From the NCBI RefSeq assembly GCF_009707365.1, contig NZ_CP046122.1, positions 3,224,001 through 3,288,000 of the forward strand: a stretch of 64,000 nt of DNA. Reading direction: 5' to 3'. The DNA is from Microlunatus sp. Gsoil 973 (GTDB taxonomy: Bacteria; Actinomycetota; Actinomycetes; Propionibacteriales; Propionibacteriaceae). Below the pieces are notes generated by a model. That model searched no databases. It had not been told where the DNA came from and worked only from the letters and a program-made list of their open reading frames with translations. The position numbers and the translations under genes are program-made. Shown in pieces: positions 8,949 to 20,817 of the stretch; within the stretch, counting starts at the first letter, position 1, and every line of letters starts with the position of its first letter.

Positions 8949-9897
8949 TCTCCTCGACCGGTCGGCGCGGAGCCGGTGGCATGGGCTCGCTCGGCGCCCA
9001 CCCGATCCGCAGCACCACCTGGGGCGAGAGGGTGCCCGCCAGGACCCGGTCACGAATGACCTGGCGGGTCGCCCCGATCTCGAGCGGCTGACTCAGCGGG
9101 CAGGTGCCCAGCCCCTCTCGGGTCGCCTCGAGCAGGACCGCGCTCATGGCCTCGCCAGCTCGCAGCTGGGACAGTCGATCGTCGGACGCGGTGCCGATCA
9201 CCACCAGGGTCGCTTCCTCGGGTGCCTTATCGGTCGCTGCGGCAGGCCCACCACCGAAATCCCGGGCCGCCTCAACCACCTCCGGCACCGGTCGGACGAC
9301 GTTGGCAGCAGGGATACCTGAGCCGCCGCTCTCTCGGGTCCAGGTTGCGAGTTCGTCGGCGTACCCCGCCAGGCCGGCTTGCGCGCGTCCCGCGGCTGCG
9401 AACGCGCCAACCAAAGCCTGACGTGCGCCAGGATCGTCGATGACGCGGAGGACGGCGCCCTGCGCTGCAGCCCGGTCGATCAGTCGGCGGCGGAACGCTT
9501 CCGGCACGGGGTAACTGCGGAAGGGTCGTCGATCCGTACGACGCCGGGGGATCTGCTCGACCAATTCGTGATCGACTGCTTCGATCTGATCGGTGAGCTC
9601 GATGGAGGCGATGCGGTCCGGGTCCCACTGGTCCGGGAGCCTCCGGACCCGGGCGCCGATGCCGGCAGCGGCCAGGCCCAGCCGGAGATGGTGCAGCGCC
9701 GCGCCGCAACTGAGCAGTAGGTCCCGCTGGTCGGCGTCGGTGACCTTGAGCCAACGCTCGCGATCGGCGTACAAGTCGATCCGTTGCTGACCGACGACGA
9801 AGAACCAGGGCTGGCTGTTGTGGATCGACGGGGCGTGCGCCGCCAGTTCGATCGCCGCCACGAGAGTCGGAGGGATGGTCCGGTGTACCTCGGTCAT
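8932..9897 (-). CDS. Acg-type FMN-binding nitroreductase-family protein
   Basis: A 321-residue relative of mycobacterial Acg (Rv2032). AIELAAHAPSIHNSQPW is the family's first signature, which in classical nitroreductases contacts FMN; EGLGTCPLSQPLEIG is the second. The protein is about twice the length of simple nitroreductases, as expected for two fused half-domains. Mycobacterial Acg proteins lack the usual flavin-access 'lid' and are thought to store FMN rather than reduce nitro compounds; whether that holds here is inference. ATG 9897 is chosen, with AGGTGG upstream. It diverges from the dikinase gene and shares a 240-bp promoter region with it. Confidence 0.85.
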   Translation of the reverse strand: MTEVHRTIPPTLVAAIELAAHAPSIHNSQPWFFVVGQQRIDLYADRERWLKVTDADQRDLLLSCGAALHHLRLGLAAAGIGARVRRLPDQWDPDRIASIELTDQIEAVDHELVEQIPRRRTDRRPFRSYPVPEAFRRRLIDRAAAQGAVLRVIDDPGARQALVGAFAAAGRAQAGLAGYADELATWTRESGGSGIPAANVVRPVPEVVEAARDFGGGPAAATDKAPEEATLVVIGTASDDRLSQLRAGEAMSAVLLEATREGLGTCPLSQPLEIGATRQVIRDRVLAGTLSPQVVLRIGWAPSEPMPPAPRRPVEEIIRSA

Positions 9898-9988
9898 GAT
9901 CGTTGCGCCACCTGACAATGCTCGTTCGATGGATCCGACCGCATCGGTCGATCACTTCAGCGTCGCCCTTGGGGAGTCCCGCCTAACA

Positions 9989-10089
9989 GGGCCTAAAGCC
10001 ATCCGGACCGCGCGCTTCCGGGGCCCGATCGTCCCGTCGCTGCTATGGCTTTCGGCTCTGCGGCCGGCTGATCGAGTGGACTTACGGTC
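9989..10089. promoter_or_regulatory. Candidate DosR-like sites between acg-like gene and dikinase
   Basis: GGGCCTAAAGCC (9989-10000) and GGACTTACGGTC (10078-10089) are partial palindromes that resemble the mycobacterial DosR consensus GGGACTWWAGTCCC. The first lies about 90 bp before the Acg-type start, the second 46 bp before the dikinase start. Neither is a full match. Gene content rather than motif quality is the main reason to list them. Confidence 0.3.
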
Positions 10090-10134
10090 GAATCGTCCCA
10101 GCCGGCGAAGCGGATGTGACCCGAGGAGAGTCGA

Positions 10135-12966
<2,832 letters not shown>

Positions 12967-13000
12967 TGGATCGTGTCCGGATGTACCTGAGGAGCTTGTG

Positions 13001-13267
13001 ATGATGCATTGGTGGTACGGCGGTATGAGTGCCTGGGGATACGCGATGATGGGCTTGGGCATGGCGTTGTTCTTGGTCGTTGTCGTCCTGCTGGTCGCCC
13101 TGCTTCGGGCATTGCGCGGCAGTCGGTGGCGCGCTGCCGATCGCCTCTCCGGACGGCAGAACCCGGAGGACATCCTTGCCGAGCGGTTTGCACGTGGCGA
13201 GATCAGCGAACAGCAATACCAAGAAGCGCTGCGCACCCTTGCCGGCCATGCTGCTCCACGGGGTTGA
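13001..13267 (+). CDS. Small membrane protein with C-terminal SHOCT domain
   Basis: An 88-residue protein: a His/Trp/Gly-rich N-terminus (MMHWWYGGMSAWG), one strong membrane segment (residues about 16-39), a basic stretch, then PEDILAERFARGEISEQQYQEAL, the short oligomerisation-type SHOCT motif. ATG 13001 or 13004 follows GGAG. It begins 34 bp after the dikinase stop on the same strand and is probably cotranscribed. Function unknown. Confidence 0.85.
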   Translation: MMHWWYGGMSAWGYAMMGLGMALFLVVVVLLVALLRALRGSRWRAADRLSGRQNPEDILAERFARGEISEQQYQEALRTLAGHAAPRG

Positions 13268-13601
13268 CCGGAGTCGGATCGGTCAGAGCCAATGATGTCG
13301 CTCTGCGCGTGGGCCGACAAGTTGGCCGCGCAATAACAAGAACTGGCCTCGCGTCGCAGATCGTGCGGGTCCGCGACCGTGGAATCGTCGGGACGGCCGC
13401 CTACTGCCTCGGCACTCCGGACAGCTCCGCCGACCAACCGGTCCCCGATCGGGCGGGACACCGTCGCGACGAGATGGCGAAAGTCCCGGCATCGAACAGC
13501 CCTTCGCTACCTCCCTCGGCCCACCGACCCGACGATGATCACAGCCAGAGACGTAGATTCCGGATCCCACAAGGATCCACCCATTTCTGGAAGGATCAAT
13601 C
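13268..13601. other. Intergenic region with a half DosR-like site
   Basis: No gene is recognisable in this 334-bp stretch. GGCGAAAGTCCC (13476-13487), read on the other strand as GGGACTTTCGCC, resembles a DosR box with one good half-site and lies about 115 bp before the DoxX-like start. Candidate only. Confidence 0.35.
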
Positions 13602-14246
13602 ATGAGCGTTCACCATGGGACGCCGATCGCGGGTAAGGCCCGCAGCACAACCAACAGGCAATCAGAGCCGGTGATGACCAAGGCACCCGACAAGGCGGTC
13701 GAGGTGTCCGCTCACCCCACCGTGACAAGCGTTGCCGCACGGCGGATCCTGGCTGTGCTGCGATTCGCGACCGGCTTCATCTTCCTGTGGGCATTCTTGG
13801 ACAAGACGTTCGGGCTCGGGTTCTCCACCACCTCCGAACGGGCATGGTTCAACGGCGGTTCCCCGACCAAGGGATTCCTTGGTTCGGTCGATGTCGGACC
13901 GTTCGCCGGAGTGGCGCACACGATCGCAGGCACATGGTGGGCCGACTGGCTGTTCATGCTGGCGTTGCTCGGAGTTGGTGTCGCGGTCATGGCCGGCATT
14001 GCCATGTGGCCGGCAGCATTCGCCGGATCGCTGCTGGTGCTGATGATGTGGGCGGCGGAATTCCCACTCGACCGGGTCACCGGTACAGGCGACCCGAGCG
14101 GATCCACCAATCCGATCGTGGACTACCACATCATCTACGGCCTTGCCCTACTCACACTCGCCGCAACCTCGGCAGGCATCACGTGGGGCCTGTCCCGCTA
14201 TTGGAATCGGCTGCCCTACATCCGGGACCACGCCTGGACCCATTGA
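13602..14246 (+). CDS. DoxX/DoxD-like membrane protein
   Basis: A 214-residue protein with a roughly 45-residue hydrophilic N-terminus, then four or five membrane segments. ILAVLRFATGFIFLWAFLDKTFGLGFST (from about residue 48) is typical of the DoxX / thiosulfate:quinone oxidoreductase large-subunit group, and GGSPTKGFL follows as in relatives. AAGGATC precedes ATG 13602. A role in thiol or quinone redox chemistry at the membrane is known for some members; here it is inference. It ends before a strong terminator hairpin. Confidence 0.8.
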   Translation: MSVHHGTPIAGKARSTTNRQSEPVMTKAPDKAVEVSAHPTVTSVAARRILAVLRFATGFIFLWAFLDKTFGLGFSTTSERAWFNGGSPTKGFLGSVDVGPFAGVAHTIAGTWWADWLFMLALLGVGVAVMAGIAMWPAAFAGSLLVLMMWAAEFPLDRVTGTGDPSGSTNPIVDYHIIYGLALLTLAATSAGITWGLSRYWNRLPYIRDHAWTH

Positions 14247-14288
14247 TCGGACAGCCACGGATACGTGGCCACATCCGGACTCCCCGAC

Positions 14289-14313
14289 AGGGCCGGCCCA
14301 GCGGGCCGGCCCT
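14289..14313. terminator. Bidirectional hairpin terminator
   Basis: AGGGCCGGCCC and GGGCCGGCCCT form a perfect 11-bp stem around a 3-base AGC loop. No U-run follows, as is common in actinobacteria. It lies between two convergent genes (DoxX-like and universal stress protein) and could terminate both. Confidence 0.8.
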
Positions 14314-14430
14314 CGACTGTCGATGCGATCGTCTTCTGACCGCTCCTGACCTACGCAGTTGATCACCCGCGCGCTGCTCACGCGTGGATGCCCGCCCGGT
14401 GATGGTCCCCGCCGGAGTCCTATGTCCCAG

Positions 14431-15361
14431 TCATACCGTCGGCACAACTGCAACAGGTCGCCCAGCTCGATGAAGCACCCGGCGAGCCGTGGATCCGATC
14501 TCGAAGCCGAGCGGGCCGGTGTGATGGCGCCCGACCACGAGCAGTTGTGCTTCGGCGGCGTGGCGTGCCAGCTGCTCGTGTGGTTGACCGTGGACATGCA
14601 GAACGGTCGCGCGAACTTCGGGATAGCAGGACTGAAGCAGTACCAGATCACTCCCACTTGAGGGCAGCCTGCAGGCACAGAGTGGTCCGGCGCCAGCCGC
14701 CGCGCAAGCGTCGGAGTCCTGGAGCACGTTGATGATGAGGTTTACTCCTCGCCATTGCGCCTCGGCAAAAGCGAACGCCACCGCCGCCGTTGTCGAGATT
14801 TCCGGGTGCCGACCGACCACAAACAGGCCCTCCTTGGTGCGCGGCTTCGTTCCAGTCCGGCGGCACAACAATCGTCGGCACAGTGGAGCGGCCGGCGACC
14901 GCATGGGAGGTGGATCCTGGCCACTCGCATCCTGGTGCTCCCGGTGCCCGGTGGCCGACCACGATCATGGCCTCATCGGCCCCCAGATCCACCAGGCCCG
15001 CAACGGGGTGTTTGATCCGGACTTCCACACCGACCATGAGATCAGGAAACTCGGCACGCAGCCGATCTCGAAGGTCGGACGCCGTCCTCCAACAACGATC
15101 TGGATCCTGTGGCGATGGATCACCATCAGTCCCGTCCGGCGAATGCCTGTCGAGCATCGCGACCAGACACAACGGCCGGTGTGCGGCCATCGCTCGCTCC
15201 ACCGCCCAGTGCACGGCGGCCCGATTGTCATCCGACCCGTCGACGCCGACAAGGATCGATCGAACCCTTGGGACCCCGCCGACCGAGTGATGCGCTGATC
15301 GCCGAAGATCATTCACCTGGACACTGTCTGGGCTGTACCCGAACCGTTGATTGGCCATCAT
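14431..15361 (-). pseudogene. Tandem universal stress protein, frame broken by one base
   Basis: Two UspA domains lie in different frames. The first (VRSILVGVDGSDDNRAAVHWA, ending GADEAMIVVGHRAPG) runs from ATG 15361 or 15358, behind GGAAGG, to about 14824. The second (VVGRHPEISTTAAVAFAFAEA, ending AQLLVVGRHHTGPLG) ends at 14431. Removing one base from the A run at 14821-14823 restores GGPVVVGRHPE and joins them into a protein of about 310 residues. The second domain has degenerate ATP-site residues (GRHPE for GVDGS). Such tandem proteins are typical members of the mycobacterial DosR regulon. The indel may be a sequencing error. Confidence 0.8.
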
Positions 15362-15483
15362 GATCCTTCCGATCTCCCAGCCAATCGCACCGAGACGGCG
15401 CCGAGTAGGGATGAATGTCCACCGGAGGCGAAGTCGAACGTCCCGAGGTCGTACGGAACGGAGCCTTGGTCACCCGCGGCGGG

Positions 15484-15499
15484 TGACTTTGTACCCGAT
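15484..15499. promoter_or_regulatory. Inverted repeat between stress-protein and methyltransferase genes
   Basis: GGGTGACTTTGTACCC has GGGT/ACCC ends and a central ACTTTGT, loosely like a DosR box. It lies in the 170-bp divergent region between the universal stress protein (start 15361) and the MenG-like gene (start 15532). Candidate only. Confidence 0.3.
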
Positions 15500-15531
15500 C
15501 ACCACCAAGCCCCACACGTCAGAATCCTGAC

Positions 15532-16296
15532 ATGGACTTTGATCTGCCGGTAGTCGCGGACCCGTCTGTCGACGCAGACCTGGCGCTCTTGCTTGAACAC
15601 CGGCCGTCCAATATCTCCGGAATGTTCGACAGCATCGCCGATCACTACGACCGATTGGACCGGCTGCTCAGTGCAGGGCTGGACGAACACTGGCGTTCCC
15701 ACCTGGTCAGAGACCTCGGATTGACTGGGAGCGAAGCCGTTCTCGATCTGTGTTCCGGAACTGGCGAGGTCGCGCTCAGTCTTCGACGTTGCGGCGCCGC
15801 GGCCGTGACGGCTGTCGACTTCGCCCCCGAGATGCTGAAGATCGCAGAGAGCAAGGCACGGAACGCCGGTATCGACGGTATCCGGTTCATCTGCGCAGAT
15901 GCCCTCCATATTCCGCTGGGTTCCGCCAGCGTCGATGTCGCCACAATGGCTTTCGGGCTGCGCAATGTCGAAGACCCGCTGGCTGCGATCGCTGAAATCA
16001 GCAGAGTGCTACGGCCCGGCGGCAGGCTGTCGATCTTGGAGCTGAGCCGGCCGCCGAGCGTCGTGCGGCGGATCTATCTGGGCTACTTTGAACATGTGCT
16101 GCCTTGGGTCGGCCGTCTGTTGTCGCACCACCGCGACGCCTACCGATATTTGCCCGCCTCGGTCGAGGCGTTCCCACCACCTGCGCAGGTCGCCGCGATG
16201 ATCAGTGCAGCAGGTTTCGAGCACATTCACGTGACTCCGGTCAGCGGCGGTGTCGCGCACTGCTATTCGGCGCGAAAGCCCAAACCAGAGGCGTGA
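15532..16296 (+). CDS. MenG/UbiE-like quinone C-methyltransferase
   Basis: A 254-residue class I methyltransferase. FDSIADHYDRLDRLLSAGLDEHWR is the N-terminal UbiE/MenG signature, VLDLCSGTGEVALSL (motif I) binds SAM, and GLRNVEDPLAAIAEISRVLRPGG is the second family signature, followed by YRYLPASVEAFP. The family methylates demethylmenaquinone or related quinones. The normal actinobacterial menG is usually near the menaquinone genes; finding it among stress genes suggests a paralogue or alternative quinone role (inference). An N-terminal extension of about 28 residues precedes the conserved part. It converges with the GH65 gene at a 12-bp gap. Confidence 0.85.
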   Translation: MDFDLPVVADPSVDADLALLLEHRPSNISGMFDSIADHYDRLDRLLSAGLDEHWRSHLVRDLGLTGSEAVLDLCSGTGEVALSLRRCGAAAVTAVDFAPEMLKIAESKARNAGIDGIRFICADALHIPLGSASVDVATMAFGLRNVEDPLAAIAEISRVLRPGGRLSILELSRPPSVVRRIYLGYFEHVLPWVGRLLSHHRDAYRYLPASVEAFPPPAQVAAMISAAGFEHIHVTPVSGGVAHCYSARKPKPEA

Positions 16297-16308
16297 TGCC
16301 GCCAATCG

Positions 16309-18701
16309 CTAGACAACGCCCGGGGTACGTGGCGCGGCGATGAGATCATGCGGAACGCGCGGTGATCGGCCTTGGGGCTGCCGCGGTGCGGGCCTTGGGC
16401 TGCGTTGAGCAGGAATTGGTTTCGTGGCCTCGTTACCGGCTTCCAACTCGACCTCCGTGCCGAAGGATCGGAACCGTGCCACGCCATTGCCGTCGAAGCG
16501 GTAGGTCACGCTCTCGCCGTCGAGTTCCACGCGTAGCACACCGGCACCGATCCGAAGACCGAAGGCCAGGCGAGAAAGGCGTGGCGGCAGCCTGGGTGCG
16601 AAGCTGAAACCGTCCGGCCCGTCTCGCATTCCGCCGAAACCGGATACCAGGGCGGTCCAGATGCCTGCCAGGGACGCCAGGTGCAGGCCGTCCGTGGTGT
16701 TGTGCTCGATGTCCTCGAGGTCGATGAAGGCGCACTCGGCGAGGTAGGCGGCTGCCAGGTCTGTGTGTCCGACCTCCGCGGCGAGGACGGCTTGCGTCGC
16801 CGCCGACAGGGATGAATCCCTGACAGTGATCGCTTCGTAGTAGGCGAAGTTGCGTTCTTTTTGATGCGCAGTGAAGGCATCGTGACGGAGGTGCATCGCG
16901 AGCACCAGATCTGCCTGCTTGACAACCTGCTTGCGGTAGAGGTCGTAGTACGGGAAGTGCAGCAGCAGGGGGTAGCCGGCCCTCCGGGTTGTGGCGAAGT
17001 CCCAGGGTTGCTGTCGGGTGAAACCGTCGGATTGCGAGTGAACGCCAAGATCCTCGTCATAGGGGACCGCGACCGCCGCAGCCGCCTGCTCCATTGGTCT
17101 GGCTCCTCATCATCAACCAGCAGCATGCGCCCGATGTCGGGATGACGCCGCACCGCATCGGCGGCGGCTCGCAGGTTCTGCTGCGCCATGAGATTGGTGT
17201 AGACGTTGTCTCTGACGATCGCGGAGTATTCGTCCGGCCCGGTTACACCGTCGATGTGGAACCCACCGTCCCGGTCGGCATGTCCCAGGGAGAGCCACAG
17301 CCGCGCGGTCTGGACCAGAAGTTCGACACCGACCTGGGCGTAGAACTCCTGATCGCCTGTCGCACGAACGTAACGGATGACTGCGTCGGCGATGTCGGCG
17401 TTCACATGGAAGGCCGCCGTTCCGGCGGGCCAGTAGCCCGAGCACTCGCGGCCGTCGATGGAACGCCACGGAAACGCGGCGCCACGCAGTCTCAGCTGGT
17501 GCGCCCGCTGGCGGGCCGCAGGTAGCGTTCGGTGCCGCCATCTCAGCGCATCTGCTGCTGCCGTGGGCGCCGTGTAGGTGAGTACTGGCAACACGAACGA
17601 TTCGGTGTCCCAGAACGCGTGCCCGTCATATCCGGCGCCGGTGAGCCCCTTGGCAGGTACGGGTCGGCCCTCGGCGCGGGCACTGGCCTGCAGCACGTGG
17701 AACAGTGCGAACCGGACCGCCTGCTGGATCCCGGGATCGCCGTCCACCTCGACGTCGGCCCCCTCCCAGAAGTGATCGAGGTAGTTGCGCTGCTCACCCA
17801 GCAAACCGTCCCAGCCCGTTGACATCGCTTCAGCCAATGCCGCGTCGGCCTGATCACGGAGGGCGGGCAACGATCGGGCCGCGGACCACCCGTGCGCGAC
17901 GAACTTGATGAACCGGAAGCGCTGTCCAGGGGCCAGTTCCAACGCGAACGTGGTGCGGCCAAGGTCGGGAAGTGCCTCCGTACTGATATCGACGTGCTCC
18001 GCGAAGTCGATCACGTGCTCCATCGCCACTGCAAGGCTGAGGCCGCTGCGAGCAGTCCGGTGGGCCAGGCTGACGCGGTGCTCGAGCACTTCGTGGGCGA
18101 GGCTGACGAGGGGGCGATCAAGACTTGCGGCAACTCGAGGATCGTTGTGGCTGGCCGGCAGCCGCTCATTGGCAACCGGCTCCGACTGCACCACTATGCG
18201 GGTAGTTCCACTGTCGCTGTCGAGTGCCTCAACCTCATAACACACTGCGGCGATCGCCCGCTGGGTCAGCGATACCAGACGTGTCGAATGCACCCTCACG
18301 GTCCTGTCGGCGGGCGATCTCCAATCCAAGTCCCGTCCCAGGACGCCCTTCCTGAAGTCAAGGCGCTGTTCGTGTCGCAGCAAGCGGCCGTAGCGGACGT
18401 CGAGCGGCTCATCACCGACCAGAAGTCGGATGATTTTGCCGTTGGTTATGTCCAGGACTGTCTCACCGGACTCCGGGTATCCGTAGCCAGGTTCGGCATA
18501 CGGCAGCGGCCGGGTTTCGAAGAAGCCGTTGAGGTAGGCACCCGGCATGCCGTGGGGCTCTCCCTCATCCAGATTGCCTCGCCAGCCGATGTGACCGTTC
18601 GACAGCGCAAACACCGACTCCGATTGTGTCAATACCTGAAGATCCAAGCCCCTGCAGGCTATGCCCCACGGCTCTTCAAGGTATGCCGGGTGGCGGATCA
18701 C
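16309..18701 (-). pseudogene. GH65 disaccharide phosphorylase/hydrolase, frame broken by one base
   Basis: About 796 residues if repaired. The N-terminal beta-sandwich starts FALSNGHIGWRGNLDEGEP. The barrel has GYDGHAFWDTESF (357-369) and GVTGPDEYSA with the general acid E491; the end has IEHNTTDGLHLASLAG. The first frame fails after DDEEPDQWS, and the expected AAAAVAVPYDEDLGVHSQSDGF continues in another frame; adding one base in the run 17082-17087 restores both. GTG 18701 follows AGAGGA. The family includes trehalose, maltose and kojibiose phosphorylases; which one cannot be told. In M. tuberculosis a GH65-containing protein (OtsB1) is in the DosR regulon. The indel may be a sequencing error. 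Confidence 0.85.
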
Positions 18702-18868
18702 TGGGCATCCTCTACGTCGTCAGCTTGACATCGCATCGTCACCAACTCCTGTTCACGACGAACAGCTCTACTACGCAACGTACTGACGGCACGCGCGTTG
18801 CAGAGTGCGGACGGTCAGATTCGCCGAGTTCCTCGTCGGATCGGCCGCAGGACGGTCAGACTGATGAG

Positions 18869-19283
18869 ATGGAGCACACAGCCACGATCACGTCCTCCGT
18901 TGTTCTCGTCAGAGATCTCGAACGCTCGATCAACTTCTATCGTGAAGTGTTCGGTTGTCGGGTCTCACTCCGTGAAGAGGACGCAGCCTTATTGCTCGAT
19001 CCTGGGGGATTTCAGCTCTACCTCTTGGCCAGGGGCGACCGTGAGCCGCACCCAGCTGGCGTGATCGGTGATCACATTCTGACCTGGGCTGTGGACAGTT
19101 CAGAAGCGCTGCGGGAATTCGAGGAAGCACTGCGCATGTACGGAACGTACACCGACACCCATATCACGGGCGGAGTGTCAGTCGTCGAAGGTCGTGATCC
19201 TGACGGCATCCAGCGTCGTCATCTCCTACCCCAGTCCGGCAGAGCACCCGAGATCAGTGCTGGATCGGCGACTGTTCAACTGA
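18869..19283 (+). pseudogene. VOC-family protein at the island's left flank, frame broken by one base
   Basis: ATG 18869 starts a single VOC domain: SVVLVRDLERSINFYREVFGC, then LLLDPGGFQLYLLARG and DHILTWAVDSSEALREFEEAL. At GRDPDG (about 19204-19211) the frame slips; the expected ending SSVVISYPSPAEHPRS lies in another frame and stops at TGA 19281-19283. Repaired length is about 138 residues. The stop is 25 bp before the first att core, so the island did not cut the gene. If the frame slip is real, translation would run through the att copy into element A. Confidence 0.75.
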
Positions 19284-19307
19284 CGAGGCGACACTCTTCC
19301 CACGCTG

Positions 19308-19350
19308 GAGCCACCTGTCGGAATCGAACCGACGACCTATTCATTACGAG
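19308..19350 (-). repeat. att core copy 1 (left end of the island)
   Basis: 43 bp identical to the 3' part of the tRNA-Thr gene at 39802-39844, from the anticodon loop to two bases beyond the 3' end. The 5' half of the tRNA is missing, so this is not a functional tRNA but the chromosomal junction left by integration. Identity with copy 2 extends 7 bases further left (19301-19307). Confidence 0.95.
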
Positions 19351-19446
19351 AGCCTCCGAGCGGCCGCGAACTGGGCTCTGACTGGAGAAAACACGTCCGG
19401 CTGAGTCTGTGGCCGTACGTCTGGTTTCGCGTGATGTCATTCCGTC

Positions 19447-19467
19447 GGGGACATCACGGGGACACGG
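19447..19467. repeat. Left arm-type repeat of element A
   Basis: Two direct copies of GGGGACA spaced 11 bp (GGGGACATCAC then GGGGACACGG), 96 bp inside att copy 1. The same double repeat occurs at 26049-26069 at the other end. In the circular form these would flank attP on both sides, which is where phage-type integrases bind arm sites. Confidence 0.65.
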
Positions 19468-19482
19468 CGAGCTCGCGAAGAT

Positions 19483-19602
19483 GATCTTGCGGCCGACCGG
19501 TAGTGGGGTGCGCGGAGGGCGAAGCCCGAAGCGCGGGGCCCCGCTGCCGGCCGGCCGTTTCGCGCGGAGCGCGCGCTCGAACCAGTAAAGAAAGTACTCC
19601 CG
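19483..19602. other. Candidate replication origin or cis-site of element A
   Basis: A GC-rich stretch with palindromes (GCGGGGCCCCGC, then GCGCG-GAG-CGCGC) followed by CCAGTAAAGAAAGTACTCCC. The same layout recurs in element B at 26489-26623, where the final 32 bp differ at only three positions. Hairpin plus conserved single-strand sequence suits a rolling-circle nick site, but a transfer or promoter site is equally possible. No gene is recognisable in 19351-20062. Confidence 0.45.
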
Positions 19603-20062
19603 AGATGCGGATGCCGCTCCCACCGTTGTTGCACATGCCGTCCGTTGACCGGGCCGCAGAGCCGGGCGGGTGATACGGCACACATCCCGTTGCGCGGCAC
19701 GAGTTGGGTCGAGGCTGACCCGGTGATGGAACCTCGAGCGGACACCGATGATCAGCGTCACCAACGGATCTATACACCGTGTGATCCCCGGCCCGGACCA
19801 GGTCGTTGACCTTCTGATCGCCGACCAGATGGGAACGGTGTTGGCCCTCGTAACAGGCATGATGATCACACCGTGCGACGCATTTGACGTGGCTCGGAAG
19901 CCGGATTTGGCCCATGGCTGGCGAGATCTCCGCCAAGTCCGCCAACCACGGTGCTCAGCCCGGTAGTGTCATGCCAACCACAGCTGTGGGAGAGAGATGG
20001 GCGCCTGGGTTCCATTTGAAGCAGTCGTCGCGACGTCGCACCGGGTCGAATAGTATGGCGGA

Positions 20063-20803
20063 GTGGCGCTCTCCGACCAGATGTTGTACGAAATGTTGGA
20101 TGCGCTGAACTCAGGATCGATGCCGGTAATCGGCCAGCACGACTGGACCAAACCCCTTCGAACCATGGACCTCGAGGCGCGGCTGGTCGTGATGGATGAT
20201 GGCGAACGAGCGGTCCGGCTCACTGGCCTCGTCGATCAGGACGACTGGGATTCTGCAGGACCGATCGGTGGCATGTCGTTCACCGCGATGGAGAAGATCG
20301 GCCATGCTGAGGGGTTGCACCCGGACCGGGAACCGATATCGCTGTCCGCCGATCACGGATGGTTCGACGACGACGCCATCGCCCAAGCGAGCACGATCAT
20401 GTCCCAAGTTGTCCCTGTTGATGGCAACCGCTTGCTCCAGTTCACCGCAATGGAGCTGGTTCGGGTCGTCATAGAGATCAGCTACAACACGCTGGTGCTT
20501 CTGGGCCCCAATCTGGCCTCGAGCGCCATCTGGGACGGCCTCAAGTACCTGCTGACGCACCGCAAGACCCGAGATGGGTGCGAGCACGCTCCCTCCAGGA
20601 TCGAAATCTCCACTGATCTTGGCTCAGGCAAGGTCGTGGGCATCATCGATACAGCTGACCCAAAGATCGCGCGAGCTGGCCTCAGGACATACCGGAAGGC
20701 AGTTGACACAGCCGGCCGGGTGGCCGGTGGTCGGAAGGTGATCATCTGGAAACCGGAGGACCAGGATGGTGTCTGGTCTGAGTTGGAGCCACCTCGGGAA
20801 TAG
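20063..20803 (+). CDS. Hypothetical protein, element A cargo
   Basis: A 246-residue soluble, acidic protein starting at GTG 20063. I recognise no family. It has no signal peptide or membrane helix. The middle holds LLQFTAMELVRVVIEISYNTLVLLGP, a hydrophobic helix region, and the end KVVGIIDTADPKIARAGLRTYRKA looks like a small alpha/beta element. GC content is lower than the flanking chromosome genes, consistent with transfer. It is convergent with the HIRAN gene, 14 bp away, and is absent from element B. Confidence 0.65.
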   Translation: MALSDQMLYEMLDALNSGSMPVIGQHDWTKPLRTMDLEARLVVMDDGERAVRLTGLVDQDDWDSAGPIGGMSFTAMEKIGHAEGLHPDREPISLSADHGWFDDDAIAQASTIMSQVVPVDGNRLLQFTAMELVRVVIEISYNTLVLLGPNLASSAIWDGLKYLLTHRKTRDGCEHAPSRIEISTDLGSGKVVGIIDTADPKIARAGLRTYRKAVDTAGRVAGGRKVIIWKPEDQDGVWSELEPPRE

Positions 20804-20817
20804 GACCTACGCGAGCA

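Noticed and set aside
19308-19350. Independent tRNA gene (also at 26132-26174)
   Set aside because: Only the 3' half of tRNA-Thr is present at both sites; no acceptor 5' strand or D-arm follows.
19276-19869. Minus-strand frame containing REYFLYWFERAL
   Set aside because: It translates the conserved CCAGTAA..AGTACTCCC block antisense and runs across the att core; no protein family and biased composition.
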